Assembly: GCA_016195815.1 (NCBI GenBank)
Contig: JACPYX010000018.1
Coordinates: 248,001-312,000, forward strand
DNA from: Chloroflexota bacterium
GTDB taxonomy: Bacteria > Chloroflexota > Anaerolineae > Anaerolineales > Villigracilaceae
Length of the DNA stretch: 64,000 nt
Reading direction: 5' to 3'
The notes below the pieces were generated by a model, which did not search any database, had not been told where the DNA came from, and worked only from the letters and a program-made list of their open reading frames with translations. Position 1 is the first letter of the stretch. Every line of letters begins with the position of its first letter. Shown one piece after another: positions 1-8,257 of the stretch. A program made the translations under genes and the position numbers.

Positions 1-85
1 AGTCGTTTGACGCTGCAAAGCGTTACTGTGCACGGGTGAGAGTTGCCTGAGAATCTTAGTGAGCAGATACCAGATGCGTTAACCG

Positions 86-119
86 AAAACTTCCGAAGTC
101 CGCGGACTTCGGAAGTTTT
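86..119. terminator. Palindromic terminator after glnA
   Basis: A perfect 17+17 bp inverted repeat (AAAACTTCCGAAGTCCG and its complement) lies 25 bases past the stop of the glutamine synthetase gene. It is flanked by A and T runs, so it can act as a rho-independent terminator in both directions. Positions 1-85 hold no gene that I can support; the first 39 bases are an open frame ending in TGA that could be the tail of an upstream gene. Confidence 0.75.
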
Positions 120-144
120 CTTTCTATTTGCCGGTCACAGCCGC

Positions 145-1482
145 TTACGCCGTTTCCAAATATCGTTCGATCTCGTAATCGCTGACGCGCAGACGGAATT
201 CGTCCCACTCTTCCCACTTGGCGCGGGCAAACGCTTCGTAGGTTGATACACCCAAAGCGGACTTCACGACTTCGTCTTTCTCCAATTCGATCAGGGCTTC
301 AGCCAGCGAACCGGGCAGTTCCTGAACGCCCATCTTCCCGCGTTCTTCCTTGTCGAGATGATACAGGTTGACGTTGTTGAGCGGCGCGGGCGGGGTCATC
401 TGTTTGTCAACGCCGTCCAGGCCGGCGGCCAGAATTGCGGCGAAAGCCAGATATGGATTCGACGACGGGTCGGGGAAGCGCAGTTCGGCGCGCACGGCCT
501 TATCGCGGCCTTCCGTGTAGCGCGGAATGCGGATCAGCGCCGAGCGGTTCTGCTGCGCCCAGCCGATGTAGACCGGCGCTTCGTATCCGGGCACGAGACG
601 TTTGTACGAGTTGACGGTTGGGGCTACGACGGCGGCCAAGGCGCGGGCGTGCGCCAATTGTCCGGCGATGAACGCGTAAGCCGTCTTCGAGAGATGCACT
701 TCATCTTTCGCATCGAAGAACACGTTGCCGCCTTTTTTATCGAACAATGACTGGTGACAGTGCATGCCCGAACCGTTGATTCCGAAGACCGGCTTGGGCA
801 TGAACGAAGCGGTCAGTCCATGCTGGGCGGCGATGGCCTTGACCGTGTACTTCAAAGTCAAAACATTATCGGCGGTCTTCAACGCGTCTGCAAAACGAAA
901 GTCAATTTCGTGCTGACCCAAAGCAACTTCATGATGGCCTACTTCAACTTCCAGTCCCATTGCATCCAGCGCTTCCATCAAAGCGGTGCGGACGATCACG
1001 GCTTCGTCATCGGCGGAGAAATCAAAATAACTGCCGGTGTCGTGCGGCACGGGATGCACGCCATGTCCATTCGTACCTTTGAACAGGAAGAACTCAGGCT
1101 CCGGGCCAACGTTGAACACCCAGCCGCGCTCATCCAATTTGGCGAGCATCCGCTTCAAGGTCCCGCGCGGATCGCCTTCGAATGGGTCGCCTTTCGGTGT
1201 GAAGATGTCGCAGAAAATGCGGGCGCGGCGCGAATCGACGGGTGTCCACGGTAACACTGCGTAGGTATCCGGGTCCAGGATCAGGCGCATATCGCTTTCC
1301 TGAATGCGGGCGAAGCCCTCCACCGAAGACCCATCAAACCACACGCCATCGGCCAGCGCGTCCGAGAGACGGCCAACCGGCATGTCCACACTCTTCACGG
1401 CCCCGGTCACGTCCGAGAACTGCAAAGAGATGAACTTGACATTATCTTCCTTTACACGAGCGATCAAATCTTTTGCGTTCAT
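145..1482 (-). CDS. glnA: Type I glutamine synthetase (GSI-alpha-like)
   Basis: Glutamine synthetase makes glutamine from glutamate, ammonia and ATP, the main ammonia-assimilation step in the cytoplasm. The 445-residue protein has the N-terminal beta-grasp segment with FDGSSVEGF near residue 50, the catalytic NGSGMHCHQSLF block at about 236, and the late RSALIRIP and ELRFPDPSSNPYLAF segments. Its length is that of the short GSI-alpha form, which usually lacks adenylylation control. The frame opens 15 codons further upstream, but I choose the ATG at 1482 because AAGGAGAGAAGG precedes it at normal distance. It appears to be a single-gene unit ending at the palindrome at 86-119. Confidence 0.96.
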   Translation of the reverse strand: MNAKDLIARVKEDNVKFISLQFSDVTGAVKSVDMPVGRLSDALADGVWFDGSSVEGFARIQESDMRLILDPDTYAVLPWTPVDSRRARIFCDIFTPKGDPFEGDPRGTLKRMLAKLDERGWVFNVGPEPEFFLFKGTNGHGVHPVPHDTGSYFDFSADDEAVIVRTALMEALDAMGLEVEVGHHEVALGQHEIDFRFADALKTADNVLTLKYTVKAIAAQHGLTASFMPKPVFGINGSGMHCHQSLFDKKGGNVFFDAKDEVHLSKTAYAFIAGQLAHARALAAVVAPTVNSYKRLVPGYEAPVYIGWAQQNRSALIRIPRYTEGRDKAVRAELRFPDPSSNPYLAFAAILAAGLDGVDKQMTPPAPLNNVNLYHLDKEERGKMGVQELPGSLAEALIELEKDEVVKSALGVSTYEAFARAKWEEWDEFRLRVSDYEIERYLETA

Positions 1483-1548
1483 TTCCTTCTCTCCTTTAAT
1501 TAATGGGTTTTCCAACTGCGTACGCACGCAGACGATGGATGATAGGGT

Positions 1549-2481
1549 TTAAATTTCTTCAATGGGCACCTGCCCCGGCTCTTTTTCAGACTTCGAGTTG
1601 CGCCCGCTATTGATAATGAACACCGACCCAATGATGATTCCCGCCGCGATAAGGATGCGCGCTGTGATCGGCTCACTCGCCAGCCAACTTCCCAGGAATA
1701 CAGCCACGACCGGGTTGACATAGGCATAAGTAGACATCAATGAGATGGGCGCATTCTGTAACAACCAGCCATAAGACACAAACCCGACCAGCGATCCGAA
1801 TGTGATCAGATAAGCCAGCCCCAGCCACGAACGCATCGAAACGGACGCGAAGCTGAATCCGTTTAATTCGCCGGAGCCCGCGCTGACAACGAACAGCGCC
1901 AGCGCGCCTGCCATCATCTCCATGCCTGTAGCTTGCAAAGATGATTTTGGCATATCAGCCGTCTTGCTGAAGATCGAACCGAGCGACCAAAGCAGCGCGG
2001 CCATCAACAGAGCAATCGTGCCGAGTGTGTCGAATTGTGTCGCAGAGGTCCCGTTGAAGTTTTCAGGGCCGATCAACAGGAACACACCGCCGAACCCGAT
2101 CAGCAATCCGATAATTCCGCGCCAACTTGGTTTTACTCCGTTTGGACGCAGGGCCTCAAACAATACCAGCCACATCGGCGACATGCTGACCATCAACGCG
2201 GCAATGCCGGAAGGTACCTTCTGTTCGGCCCATGCGACCAGTCCGTTGCCACCCAGCAGGAGGGCAATGCCTACAATCGCAGTAGAACGCCACTGGCTTT
2301 GGGTGGGGGCAGGGTCACCTGCCATGCGCCGCCAGATCAACAGGATGATGCCTGAAACGAGAAACCGTATCCCGGCATGGAAGAATGGCGGAATCGTTTC
2401 CACTGCGAATCGAATCGCAAGATAAGTTGAACCCCACACGATGTAAAGGGCGATCAAGGCTGTCCAGATTTTTGTTTTCAT
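1549..2481 (-). CDS. EamA/DMT-family permease
   Basis: A 310-residue integral membrane protein of the drug/metabolite transporter superfamily (two EamA domains, about ten membrane segments). It opens with the typical ALIALYIVWGSTYLAIRF helix and keeps the family's internal duplication: the second half begins around the FDTLGTIALLMAALLWSLGS helix. Related YedA/RhaT-type proteins export amino acids or other small metabolites; the substrate cannot be read from sequence. The C-terminal tail is charged and cytoplasmic. It lies upstream of glnA on the same strand with a 66-base gap and may be co-transcribed with it. Confidence 0.88.
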   Translation of the reverse strand: MKTKIWTALIALYIVWGSTYLAIRFAVETIPPFFHAGIRFLVSGIILLIWRRMAGDPAPTQSQWRSTAIVGIALLLGGNGLVAWAEQKVPSGIAALMVSMSPMWLVLFEALRPNGVKPSWRGIIGLLIGFGGVFLLIGPENFNGTSATQFDTLGTIALLMAALLWSLGSIFSKTADMPKSSLQATGMEMMAGALALFVVSAGSGELNGFSFASVSMRSWLGLAYLITFGSLVGFVSYGWLLQNAPISLMSTYAYVNPVVAVFLGSWLASEPITARILIAAGIIIGSVFIINSGRNSKSEKEPGQVPIEEI

Positions 2482-2564
2482 TCATCTCCATATATTATTT
2501 GCCGCAGAGACCCAGAGATTCTTTTTCCGGTTTTTCTTTGTGTCTCAATAAGACTGGGTGACTG

Positions 2565-3419
2565 CTAATCTTGTACACTCGCAAACTCGCGCGCCAGCAA
2601 TGCCATCTTGCGCGGCGCGCCATAACGGTAATTACCGAACTCTCCAAGTTTGCGTATCACCCGATGACATGGGATCAAGACCGCGATGGAGTTGCGGCCA
2701 ATTGCAGTGCCGACCGCGCGCGAAGCACCCGGTTGGCCGATCTGTGCCGCGAGGCGTTCATAAGTGGTCAGCGCGCCGGCCGGGATGTTGAGCAGTGCTT
2801 CCCAGACTTTCAATTGAAAGTTGGTACCGTGTAAATACAAATGCAACGGTGTTTGCCTGCGCGCGTTCAAAAGAAAGATGGGCGCTATCAGAGGGGCGGT
2901 GGCTCGCTGGTCTTCGATCATTTTGGCTTCCTGCCAGTCCGAGACAAGCGCGTCAATCGCGCCGCCTTCGTTTGCCTGTACAAAGCCGAGATGACAGATG
3001 CCTCGCTCGGTTATTCCGATCAGGCATTTGCCGAAGGGAGTCGGGTGAATGCCGTAGCGAATGGTCAGTCCCGCGCCGCGCGATTTGTATTCGCCGGGTG
3101 TAACGGCCTCAGTTGTGACGAAAAGATCGTGCAGGCGGCCCAGACTCGAAAGTCCGACTTGAAGCGTGGTGTCCAGCAGATTCTCCGAGCGCTTGAGTAA
3201 ACCCTTGGCGCTTTCCTTTGTCAAAAATTGCAGAAAGCGTTTCGGGCTGACCCCGGCCCAGCGGGCAAACAATCGCTGGAAGTGAAATTCACTCAGCCCA
3301 ATACTGGCCGCCATATCTTCGAGACTCGGCTGGTCTTTATAATGGTTTTCAAGGTACAGAATGGCCTGCTCGATGCGCAGGTAATCTTCCGAGACTTGTT
3401 TGAAATGCGGAGAGTTCAT
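2565..3419 (-). CDS. AraC-type regulator fused to O6-alkylguanine-DNA alkyltransferase
   Basis: A 284-residue Ada-like fusion. Residues about 12-110 form an AraC/XylS helix-turn-helix domain (SLEDMAASIGLSEFHFQRLF). The C-terminal 90 residues are a methylated-DNA-protein cysteine methyltransferase with the active-site IPCHRVIR motif (Cys about 251) and GEFGNYRYG after it. It removes O6-alkyl groups from guanine by irreversible transfer to the cysteine and presumably regulates alkylation-response genes. It lacks the N-terminal zinc-cysteine domain with which E. coli Ada senses methylphosphotriesters, so how its DNA-binding half is switched is unclear. It is transcribed alone. Confidence 0.92.
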   Translation of the reverse strand: MNSPHFKQVSEDYLRIEQAILYLENHYKDQPSLEDMAASIGLSEFHFQRLFARWAGVSPKRFLQFLTKESAKGLLKRSENLLDTTLQVGLSSLGRLHDLFVTTEAVTPGEYKSRGAGLTIRYGIHPTPFGKCLIGITERGICHLGFVQANEGGAIDALVSDWQEAKMIEDQRATAPLIAPIFLLNARRQTPLHLYLHGTNFQLKVWEALLNIPAGALTTYERLAAQIGQPGASRAVGTAIGRNSIAVLIPCHRVIRKLGEFGNYRYGAPRKMALLAREFASVQD

Positions 3420-3578
3420 AGTTTTCCTTTCTATTGTTGAGCTTATTCTATGAAACTCTCAGGCTGCCAGCCACCCGATTCTTGCTCATTTATCCTATCT
3501 TTTTTCGCAGGGATGTAATGAAATACTGGAAGCCTAAATTGATTTCCTGTTTTGTTTGCCCCTGCGTTGGCATAACAA

Positions 3579-3603
3579 AACAGGCATGCCGGGCATGCCT
3601 GTT
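3579..3603. repeat. Perfect 12+1+12 inverted repeat
   Basis: AACAGGCATGCC, a single G, then the exact complement. It lies in the gap between the alkyltransferase gene and the lysozyme gene, followed by AATTTAAAAAA. It could be a terminator or a REP-like element. Confidence 0.6.
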
Positions 3604-4036
3604 AATTTAAAAAAGACAGCCCTTCCAAATGCAATCAGACGGATTCCGCCTGGTTCACCGCGTCCACCTTGTCTCACACGTTGCCGCATGGTTTTCGGTG
3701 GCAAGCAACAGAGTTTTTTTAAACTCGGTTACTCCTTGCGCTTGCTTTGGAAGGGAGAAGGAAGTCTGTGACAGACTTCAGAGGCATCCGCTGATCAATC
3801 CGATTTTTCTGCTCTCACTCCATCTCCCGTTTTGGAAGAGAGTGGGGTGATGCAGTTAGCGCGTCCCTCGCAGGACGGAACCTCCACCTCGTGATCCCAT
3901 AAAATGGGACCCAGCCGCTAAATCTCCGTTATTCAATTGTTAACTTGGGCGTGATTTTACTCGCGGGTTGTGAACTCGTCAAGCAGGTAAAATGGACGGG
4001 ATGCTTGTGATGGCGGCTGCGCTAAAAAACAGAAAA

Positions 4037-4065
4037 ACATCCAAAGGCTGTACACCTTTGGGTGT
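4037..4065 (+). terminator. Hairpin with trailing T-rich tract
   Basis: ACATCCAAAGG, a seven-base loop and CCTTTGGGTGT form an 11-bp stem (one T-G pair) followed by TTGTTTG. It resembles a plus-strand terminator although no gene is recognised immediately upstream. Confidence 0.4.
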
Positions 4066-4376
4066 TTGTTTGAATAAAATACCCCGCAAGTGCCGTGTAC
4101 TGCTAAGTTTTGAACCTGCTTGCGCAGGTGGACCCCGACCCAGAAACGCCGCCTTGGCTCAGGCCTATCGCGTTATTTCTGTGAGACAGAAGTCCGTTGT
4201 GTGAATGTTGGCTCAAAACCAGAGGTGCAATATCACGAACACAGCAGGGCATGATTTTTATACCATAAAGCCAAATGCGAGGATAGGGGAAAATTAAATC
4301 CGTCGCTATTGCGCTCGCGACAAGTTTGTGCTAACCTTTAACTGTTGTCAATAAATCAGCCAACCCAGGAGACAGT

Positions 4377-5387
4377 ATGCCAACCGTACCAGGAATTGAT
4401 GTTTCATATTGGAATTCAGGAATTGACTGGCCCAAAGTGCGCGCCACAGGACAGCGCTTTGTCATGATCAAGGCCACAGAAGGCGAGACCTATACAGACC
4501 CAACCTTTAACGATCACTGGATCGGCGCCAAACCGGCTGGACTTTTACGCGGAGCTTACTGTTTCTTCCACCCGAACATGGATCCGAAAAAGCAGGCCGC
4601 CCGCTTCATCAGCGTAGTGAAGGCTGTGAACGATAACGGCGAACTTCCTCATGCGCTCGATCTTGAAGTGCCGGAAGGCGCTTCAAAAGACAAGATCATT
4701 GCGAATGCCAAGATCTGGCTTGATCAGGTCGAGCAGGCTTTCGGGCGGAAACCTTTTATTTATTCCAGCGTTTCTTTTCTTGAGGCTAATTTTTCAGAGT
4801 TGGGCGGCGGCCCGCCCGCCTGGGCAAAGGATTACCCGTTGTGGCTGGCATGGTATCCAAATCAATATACGCCTGGCATGAATCCACTTTTGCCGCGCGG
4901 CTGGTTCCAGTGGACAATATGGCAGTACAGCGATAAAGGCAATGTCAATGGCATCAACGCCAAAGTGGATATGGACCTTTTCAACGGCACACTGGATGAT
5001 TTGTATAAATTTGCGGGCGCGCAGGCTCCTGCCCAGGCGCCGGTTTCGCACAGTGTTGCGGCCGGAGATTCGTTTGAAGCCATTGCGAACAAATATGGCC
5101 TGACTGTCCGCGAGTTGGTGGGAGCCAATCCGCAGCTGCTTAAGATCGGAGACAAGTTAACGGTTCCGGTTCCGGTGGCGATTCCGCAGGAAAGCGGAGG
5201 CAGTTCCGGGTCGGGCGGCGGAGGCGGTTCTTCATCCGCCCCGAAGCGTACTTACACGGTCAAGGCCGGGGATACACTGACGGTGATTGCCGTCAAGTTC
5301 GGTGTGACCGTTCCGGCGATTGTGTCTGCGAACAACCTGCCTGATGCAAACAAGATTTCGGTGGGGCAAGTGCTGGTGATACCGTAA
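4377..5387 (+). CDS. GH25 lysozyme with two LysM domains
   Basis: A 336-residue peptidoglycan hydrolase. Residues 1-210 are a glycoside hydrolase family 25 (Chalaropsis-type muramidase) domain: GIDVSYWN at the start, the DLE acidic pair at about residues 95-97 and the late KVDMDLFNG segment. Two LysM peptidoglycan-binding modules follow at about 224-267 (SVAAGDSFEAIANKYG) and 292-336 (YTVKAGDTLTVIAVKFG), separated by a Gly/Ser linker. There is no obvious signal peptide, so export may be non-classical or the protein may act after lysis. ATG is preceded by CAGGAGACAGT. A strong terminator follows. Confidence 0.93.
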   Translation: MPTVPGIDVSYWNSGIDWPKVRATGQRFVMIKATEGETYTDPTFNDHWIGAKPAGLLRGAYCFFHPNMDPKKQAARFISVVKAVNDNGELPHALDLEVPEGASKDKIIANAKIWLDQVEQAFGRKPFIYSSVSFLEANFSELGGGPPAWAKDYPLWLAWYPNQYTPGMNPLLPRGWFQWTIWQYSDKGNVNGINAKVDMDLFNGTLDDLYKFAGAQAPAQAPVSHSVAAGDSFEAIANKYGLTVRELVGANPQLLKIGDKLTVPVPVAIPQESGGSSGSGGGGGSSSAPKRTYTVKAGDTLTVIAVKFGVTVPAIVSANNLPDANKISVGQVLVIP

Positions 5388-5390
5388 ATG

Positions 5391-5427
5391 AAAAATTCCG
5401 AAGTCTCAAAGACTTCGGAATTTTTTT
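5391..5427 (+). terminator. Rho-independent terminator of the lysozyme gene
   Basis: A 15-bp perfect stem (AAAAATTCCGAAGTC and its complement) with a five-base loop, directly after the stop codon and ending in seven T. The A-rich 5' side could let it serve the opposite strand too. Confidence 0.85.
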
Positions 5428-5521
5428 GTTGGTTTATGTCATGTGAGGAGTGTCGCCAGCGCCGCGACGAAGCGATCTACTCTTCATAAGAGACTACTTC
5501 GCTCCGCTTGCAATGAAGGGA

Positions 5522-8092
5522 TCATGGCAATAACTTCAGCCGTCCTTCGCTGTTGGCAATGACGGCAGATTGATCCCAGTACATCGGATAATATTTTATG
5601 TTCGCCCACAGCGGGGACATATCGGCATAGTGTTTATTGTACGCATGGCCGGACTGGCCGGTGGTGTGGACTGTGACCGAGTTGTTGAGATTGCCCATAT
5701 CCACGATCATGCGCATGGACGGAAGCCAGTTGGTTTCGTAACCGTCAATTACCGACCAGCCGGTCGCGTCAATGATGGCTTCGCCTCCGCCGGTGGGGAA
5801 GGGGCCGCGGTTGAACAGATCTTCGATCAAGCCCACGCCTGATTGGCCGAGAGTCTGGTTGCGGAAGGTCGCGGCGTGCATCGTGCCCCAATTCCATTTG
5901 GACGGGTCGTTGCCGTAGGATTTTTGCAATTCGCTTACGCCGTCGGCAAAGGATTTTTTGATGATGTCATCGCGCGTCTCGACTTTATCTTTGGTGGTCC
6001 TATCATCCCAAAACGGATCGTTGGGATTCCTCGCAAGGTTGCGCATGACTTCGTTCCAGCGGGAGCCGCCGTCTGCGGCGTAACGTTCGGGCAGGTCATC
6101 GTTGAAAGTGTTCTTGATGAGGTTGCGCCAGAAAGCATTGAAGACAGCCGCTGCGCCTGAATCGGCGCGGGCCTGAAAATCCCATTTGCCGACCATATCG
6201 AGCGCGGCGGCTTGTGTGGAGTCGCCTGGTTGCCCAACTGCTTGTTGAAGCAGAGGCACATAGACCGGGCCGTTGGCATCGAACATATCGCCCTGCATGG
6301 ATTGGATGTAGGCGATGTCAATTTTGCCAGGCGCATTCTTGATCATATCCACGATGCGGTTGGCGCGGAAGCCATAATCCCAATCGGTGGTAACGAGATA
6401 TTTGTAGCCGGCTGGAGGGACTTGATTGTTGGCAGTGGCGATATAGCCCTCAGCCGGGTTGAACGTGTATGGCAGTTCATCGAACGGAATGTAGCCCGTC
6501 CACTCGTATTCGCTGTTCCAGCCGGGGACGGGATAACGTCCATCGCCTTTTTTGCGGATCGGAATATCGCCGGGCATCTGATAGCCGATATTGCCCTCGG
6601 TGTCGGCGTAGATCAAATTCTGCGCGGGGACGTGGAAGTTTTTCGCGGCGGCGCGGAAGTCGCTCCAGTTCTGGGCTTTGTCGAATCCCCAAATGGCCTC
6701 GAATGGAGTGGAGGGCGTCAGCGCCGTCCATTGCAAAGCGATGACGTAATTGTCCGGCAGGGCCAGCGCGGCGCGATCTTTGAATGGCGAGAAGGTTTTA
6801 TCGTTGGGATCGCCCTTGTCTTTTAATTGGCCGAACGTATCCGAGATGACCGGGCCATGCCGCGTGGAGCGCACGCTGATTTCCAGCGGCTTGCCGCCGA
6901 CCACATTGATGGTTTCCTTGCGCGTTGTAAAGTCAACCCATTTGCCGTCTACTTCGTATTGATTGGGATTATCGGGGTTGACTTTTTCGATGAACAAATC
7001 CATCACGTCCGGGCCGACGTTGGTGAAGCCCCAGGCGATCTTATCGTTGTGGCCGATGACGACGCCCGGCACGCCCGCGAAGGAGAAGCCGCTTACTTCG
7101 TATGGACATGCCTCGCTCTTCGGTAAACAGTGCAGGCCAACCTGGTACCAGATCGAAGGCATTTGAATTGACAGGTGCGGATCGTTGGCCAGGATGGGCA
7201 GACCGGTCGCGGTCAGCTTGCCGGAAACAGCCCAGGAGTTGGAACCAATTCCGTCGCCTTTCGGCCCCAGCGCGGCGTCTAGAAGCGAAGCGTTTTGTTG
7301 GAGCGCATCCAGCGGAAGTTGTGATGTGTCAAAAGTTTGAAAGCTTGAAGGTTGGAAAGTTGTCCCGCCGTCGCCGATTTTATTTACGATGACCGGATGA
7401 TCGCTCGGATAGGGCGGGTAGAGTTGGTCCACCTGTTGGGCGGTGAGTGTCTTGAGTAAAACTGCGCGCTGAATTTCTTCATCCATGTTGCCGCGCAGAT
7501 CCCAGGCCATGGCTTTGCCCCATGTCAGGCTGTTGACCGGAGTCCACGGCTCGATCTTGTAATCGGGGCTGAGCAAACCGAGCACAGCGTATTCAAGGCT
7601 GAGAGCGGCCCCGCTGCGATCTTTCAAATAAGCGTTGACGCCCGCCGTATAAGAATCGAGGATGGCTTTTGTTTCGGGACTTAAAGCGGCGTACTCTGCC
7701 TCGGCGGTCTGGCGCCAGCCAAGCGTGCGCAGGAACGCGTCGGTATCGGTCTGGCCTTTGCCGAACATTTCAGACAGTGTGCCTGAACCGATATGCCGCC
7801 ATGCGTCCATTTGCCAGAAGCGATCCTGCGCGTGCACGTAACCCTGCGCGAAGAAAAGATCGTGCGGGGTGGACGCGTAAATGTGCGGGATGCCCATGTT
7901 GTCACGGTAAATATCCACCGGGCCATCCAGTCCCTGTAAACGGATCTCGCCGTCAATTTGTGGGAAAGATTGCGGCGCAACTGTGTTTGGCAGATAACTC
8001 TTGAAATAATACAAACCGCCTGCTCCCGCCAATAACGCCAGAATAACAATGGCGATCAGACCCTGCCCCAGCCACTTCCAAATTTTTTTCAT
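5522..8092 (-). CDS. Penicillin-acylase-family N-terminal nucleophile hydrolase
   Basis: An 856-residue member of the penicillin amidase (S45) family, enzymes that hydrolyse acyl-amide bonds in penicillins, acyl-homoserine lactones or related amides after autocatalytic cleavage into two chains. A signal anchor occupies residues about 9-30. The alpha-chain has the family's MGIPHIYA and FAQGYVHAQDRFWQMD signatures. The chain break is at GIGSNSWAVSG, making Ser at about 284 the new N-terminal nucleophile. Downstream GVPGVVIGHNDKIAWGFTNV is also typical. It is probably exported. The true substrate is unknown; quorum-signal acylase activity is possible but not shown. Monocistronic by context. Confidence 0.92.
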   Translation of the reverse strand: MKKIWKWLGQGLIAIVILALLAGAGGLYYFKSYLPNTVAPQSFPQIDGEIRLQGLDGPVDIYRDNMGIPHIYASTPHDLFFAQGYVHAQDRFWQMDAWRHIGSGTLSEMFGKGQTDTDAFLRTLGWRQTAEAEYAALSPETKAILDSYTAGVNAYLKDRSGAALSLEYAVLGLLSPDYKIEPWTPVNSLTWGKAMAWDLRGNMDEEIQRAVLLKTLTAQQVDQLYPPYPSDHPVIVNKIGDGGTTFQPSSFQTFDTSQLPLDALQQNASLLDAALGPKGDGIGSNSWAVSGKLTATGLPILANDPHLSIQMPSIWYQVGLHCLPKSEACPYEVSGFSFAGVPGVVIGHNDKIAWGFTNVGPDVMDLFIEKVNPDNPNQYEVDGKWVDFTTRKETINVVGGKPLEISVRSTRHGPVISDTFGQLKDKGDPNDKTFSPFKDRAALALPDNYVIALQWTALTPSTPFEAIWGFDKAQNWSDFRAAAKNFHVPAQNLIYADTEGNIGYQMPGDIPIRKKGDGRYPVPGWNSEYEWTGYIPFDELPYTFNPAEGYIATANNQVPPAGYKYLVTTDWDYGFRANRIVDMIKNAPGKIDIAYIQSMQGDMFDANGPVYVPLLQQAVGQPGDSTQAAALDMVGKWDFQARADSGAAAVFNAFWRNLIKNTFNDDLPERYAADGGSRWNEVMRNLARNPNDPFWDDRTTKDKVETRDDIIKKSFADGVSELQKSYGNDPSKWNWGTMHAATFRNQTLGQSGVGLIEDLFNRGPFPTGGGEAIIDATGWSVIDGYETNWLPSMRMIVDMGNLNNSVTVHTTGQSGHAYNKHYADMSPLWANIKYYPMYWDQSAVIANSEGRLKLLP

Positions 8093-8234
8093 TGCTCCTC
8101 CAGGACGAAAAATTTTGCAGATTATACAGCCGATGGATACAACACAAACTTAAATGAAAAGAGACGTTTGGAAGAACGCCTCTTTCGCGGACCTTTCGAC
8201 TATGCTCAGGCAAGCTTTGAGCGGGCCGCCGTTA

Positions 8235-8257
8235 AATTTTGCATGGTCTGCAAAATT
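8235..8257 (-). terminator. Hairpin at the end of the lipoprotein gene
   Basis: AATTTTGCA and its exact complement separated by a five-base loop overlap the stop codon of the minus-strand lipoprotein gene. The minus-strand exit is TTTAA, so it is a weak terminator candidate. Confidence 0.4.

Larger units (their letters stand above)
3420..4376. other. Long gene-poor gap with several hairpins
   Basis: I see no convincing gene in these 957 bases. The short open frames have no homology that I recognise and no good ribosome-binding sites. The stretch contains at least four inverted repeats: 3579-3603, 3710-3725, 3761-3779 (GAAGTCTGT-G-ACAGACTTC) and 4037-4065 (11-bp stem with one G-T pair, followed by TTGTTTG). 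It may be decayed coding DNA or carry small RNAs. Confidence 0.5.
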
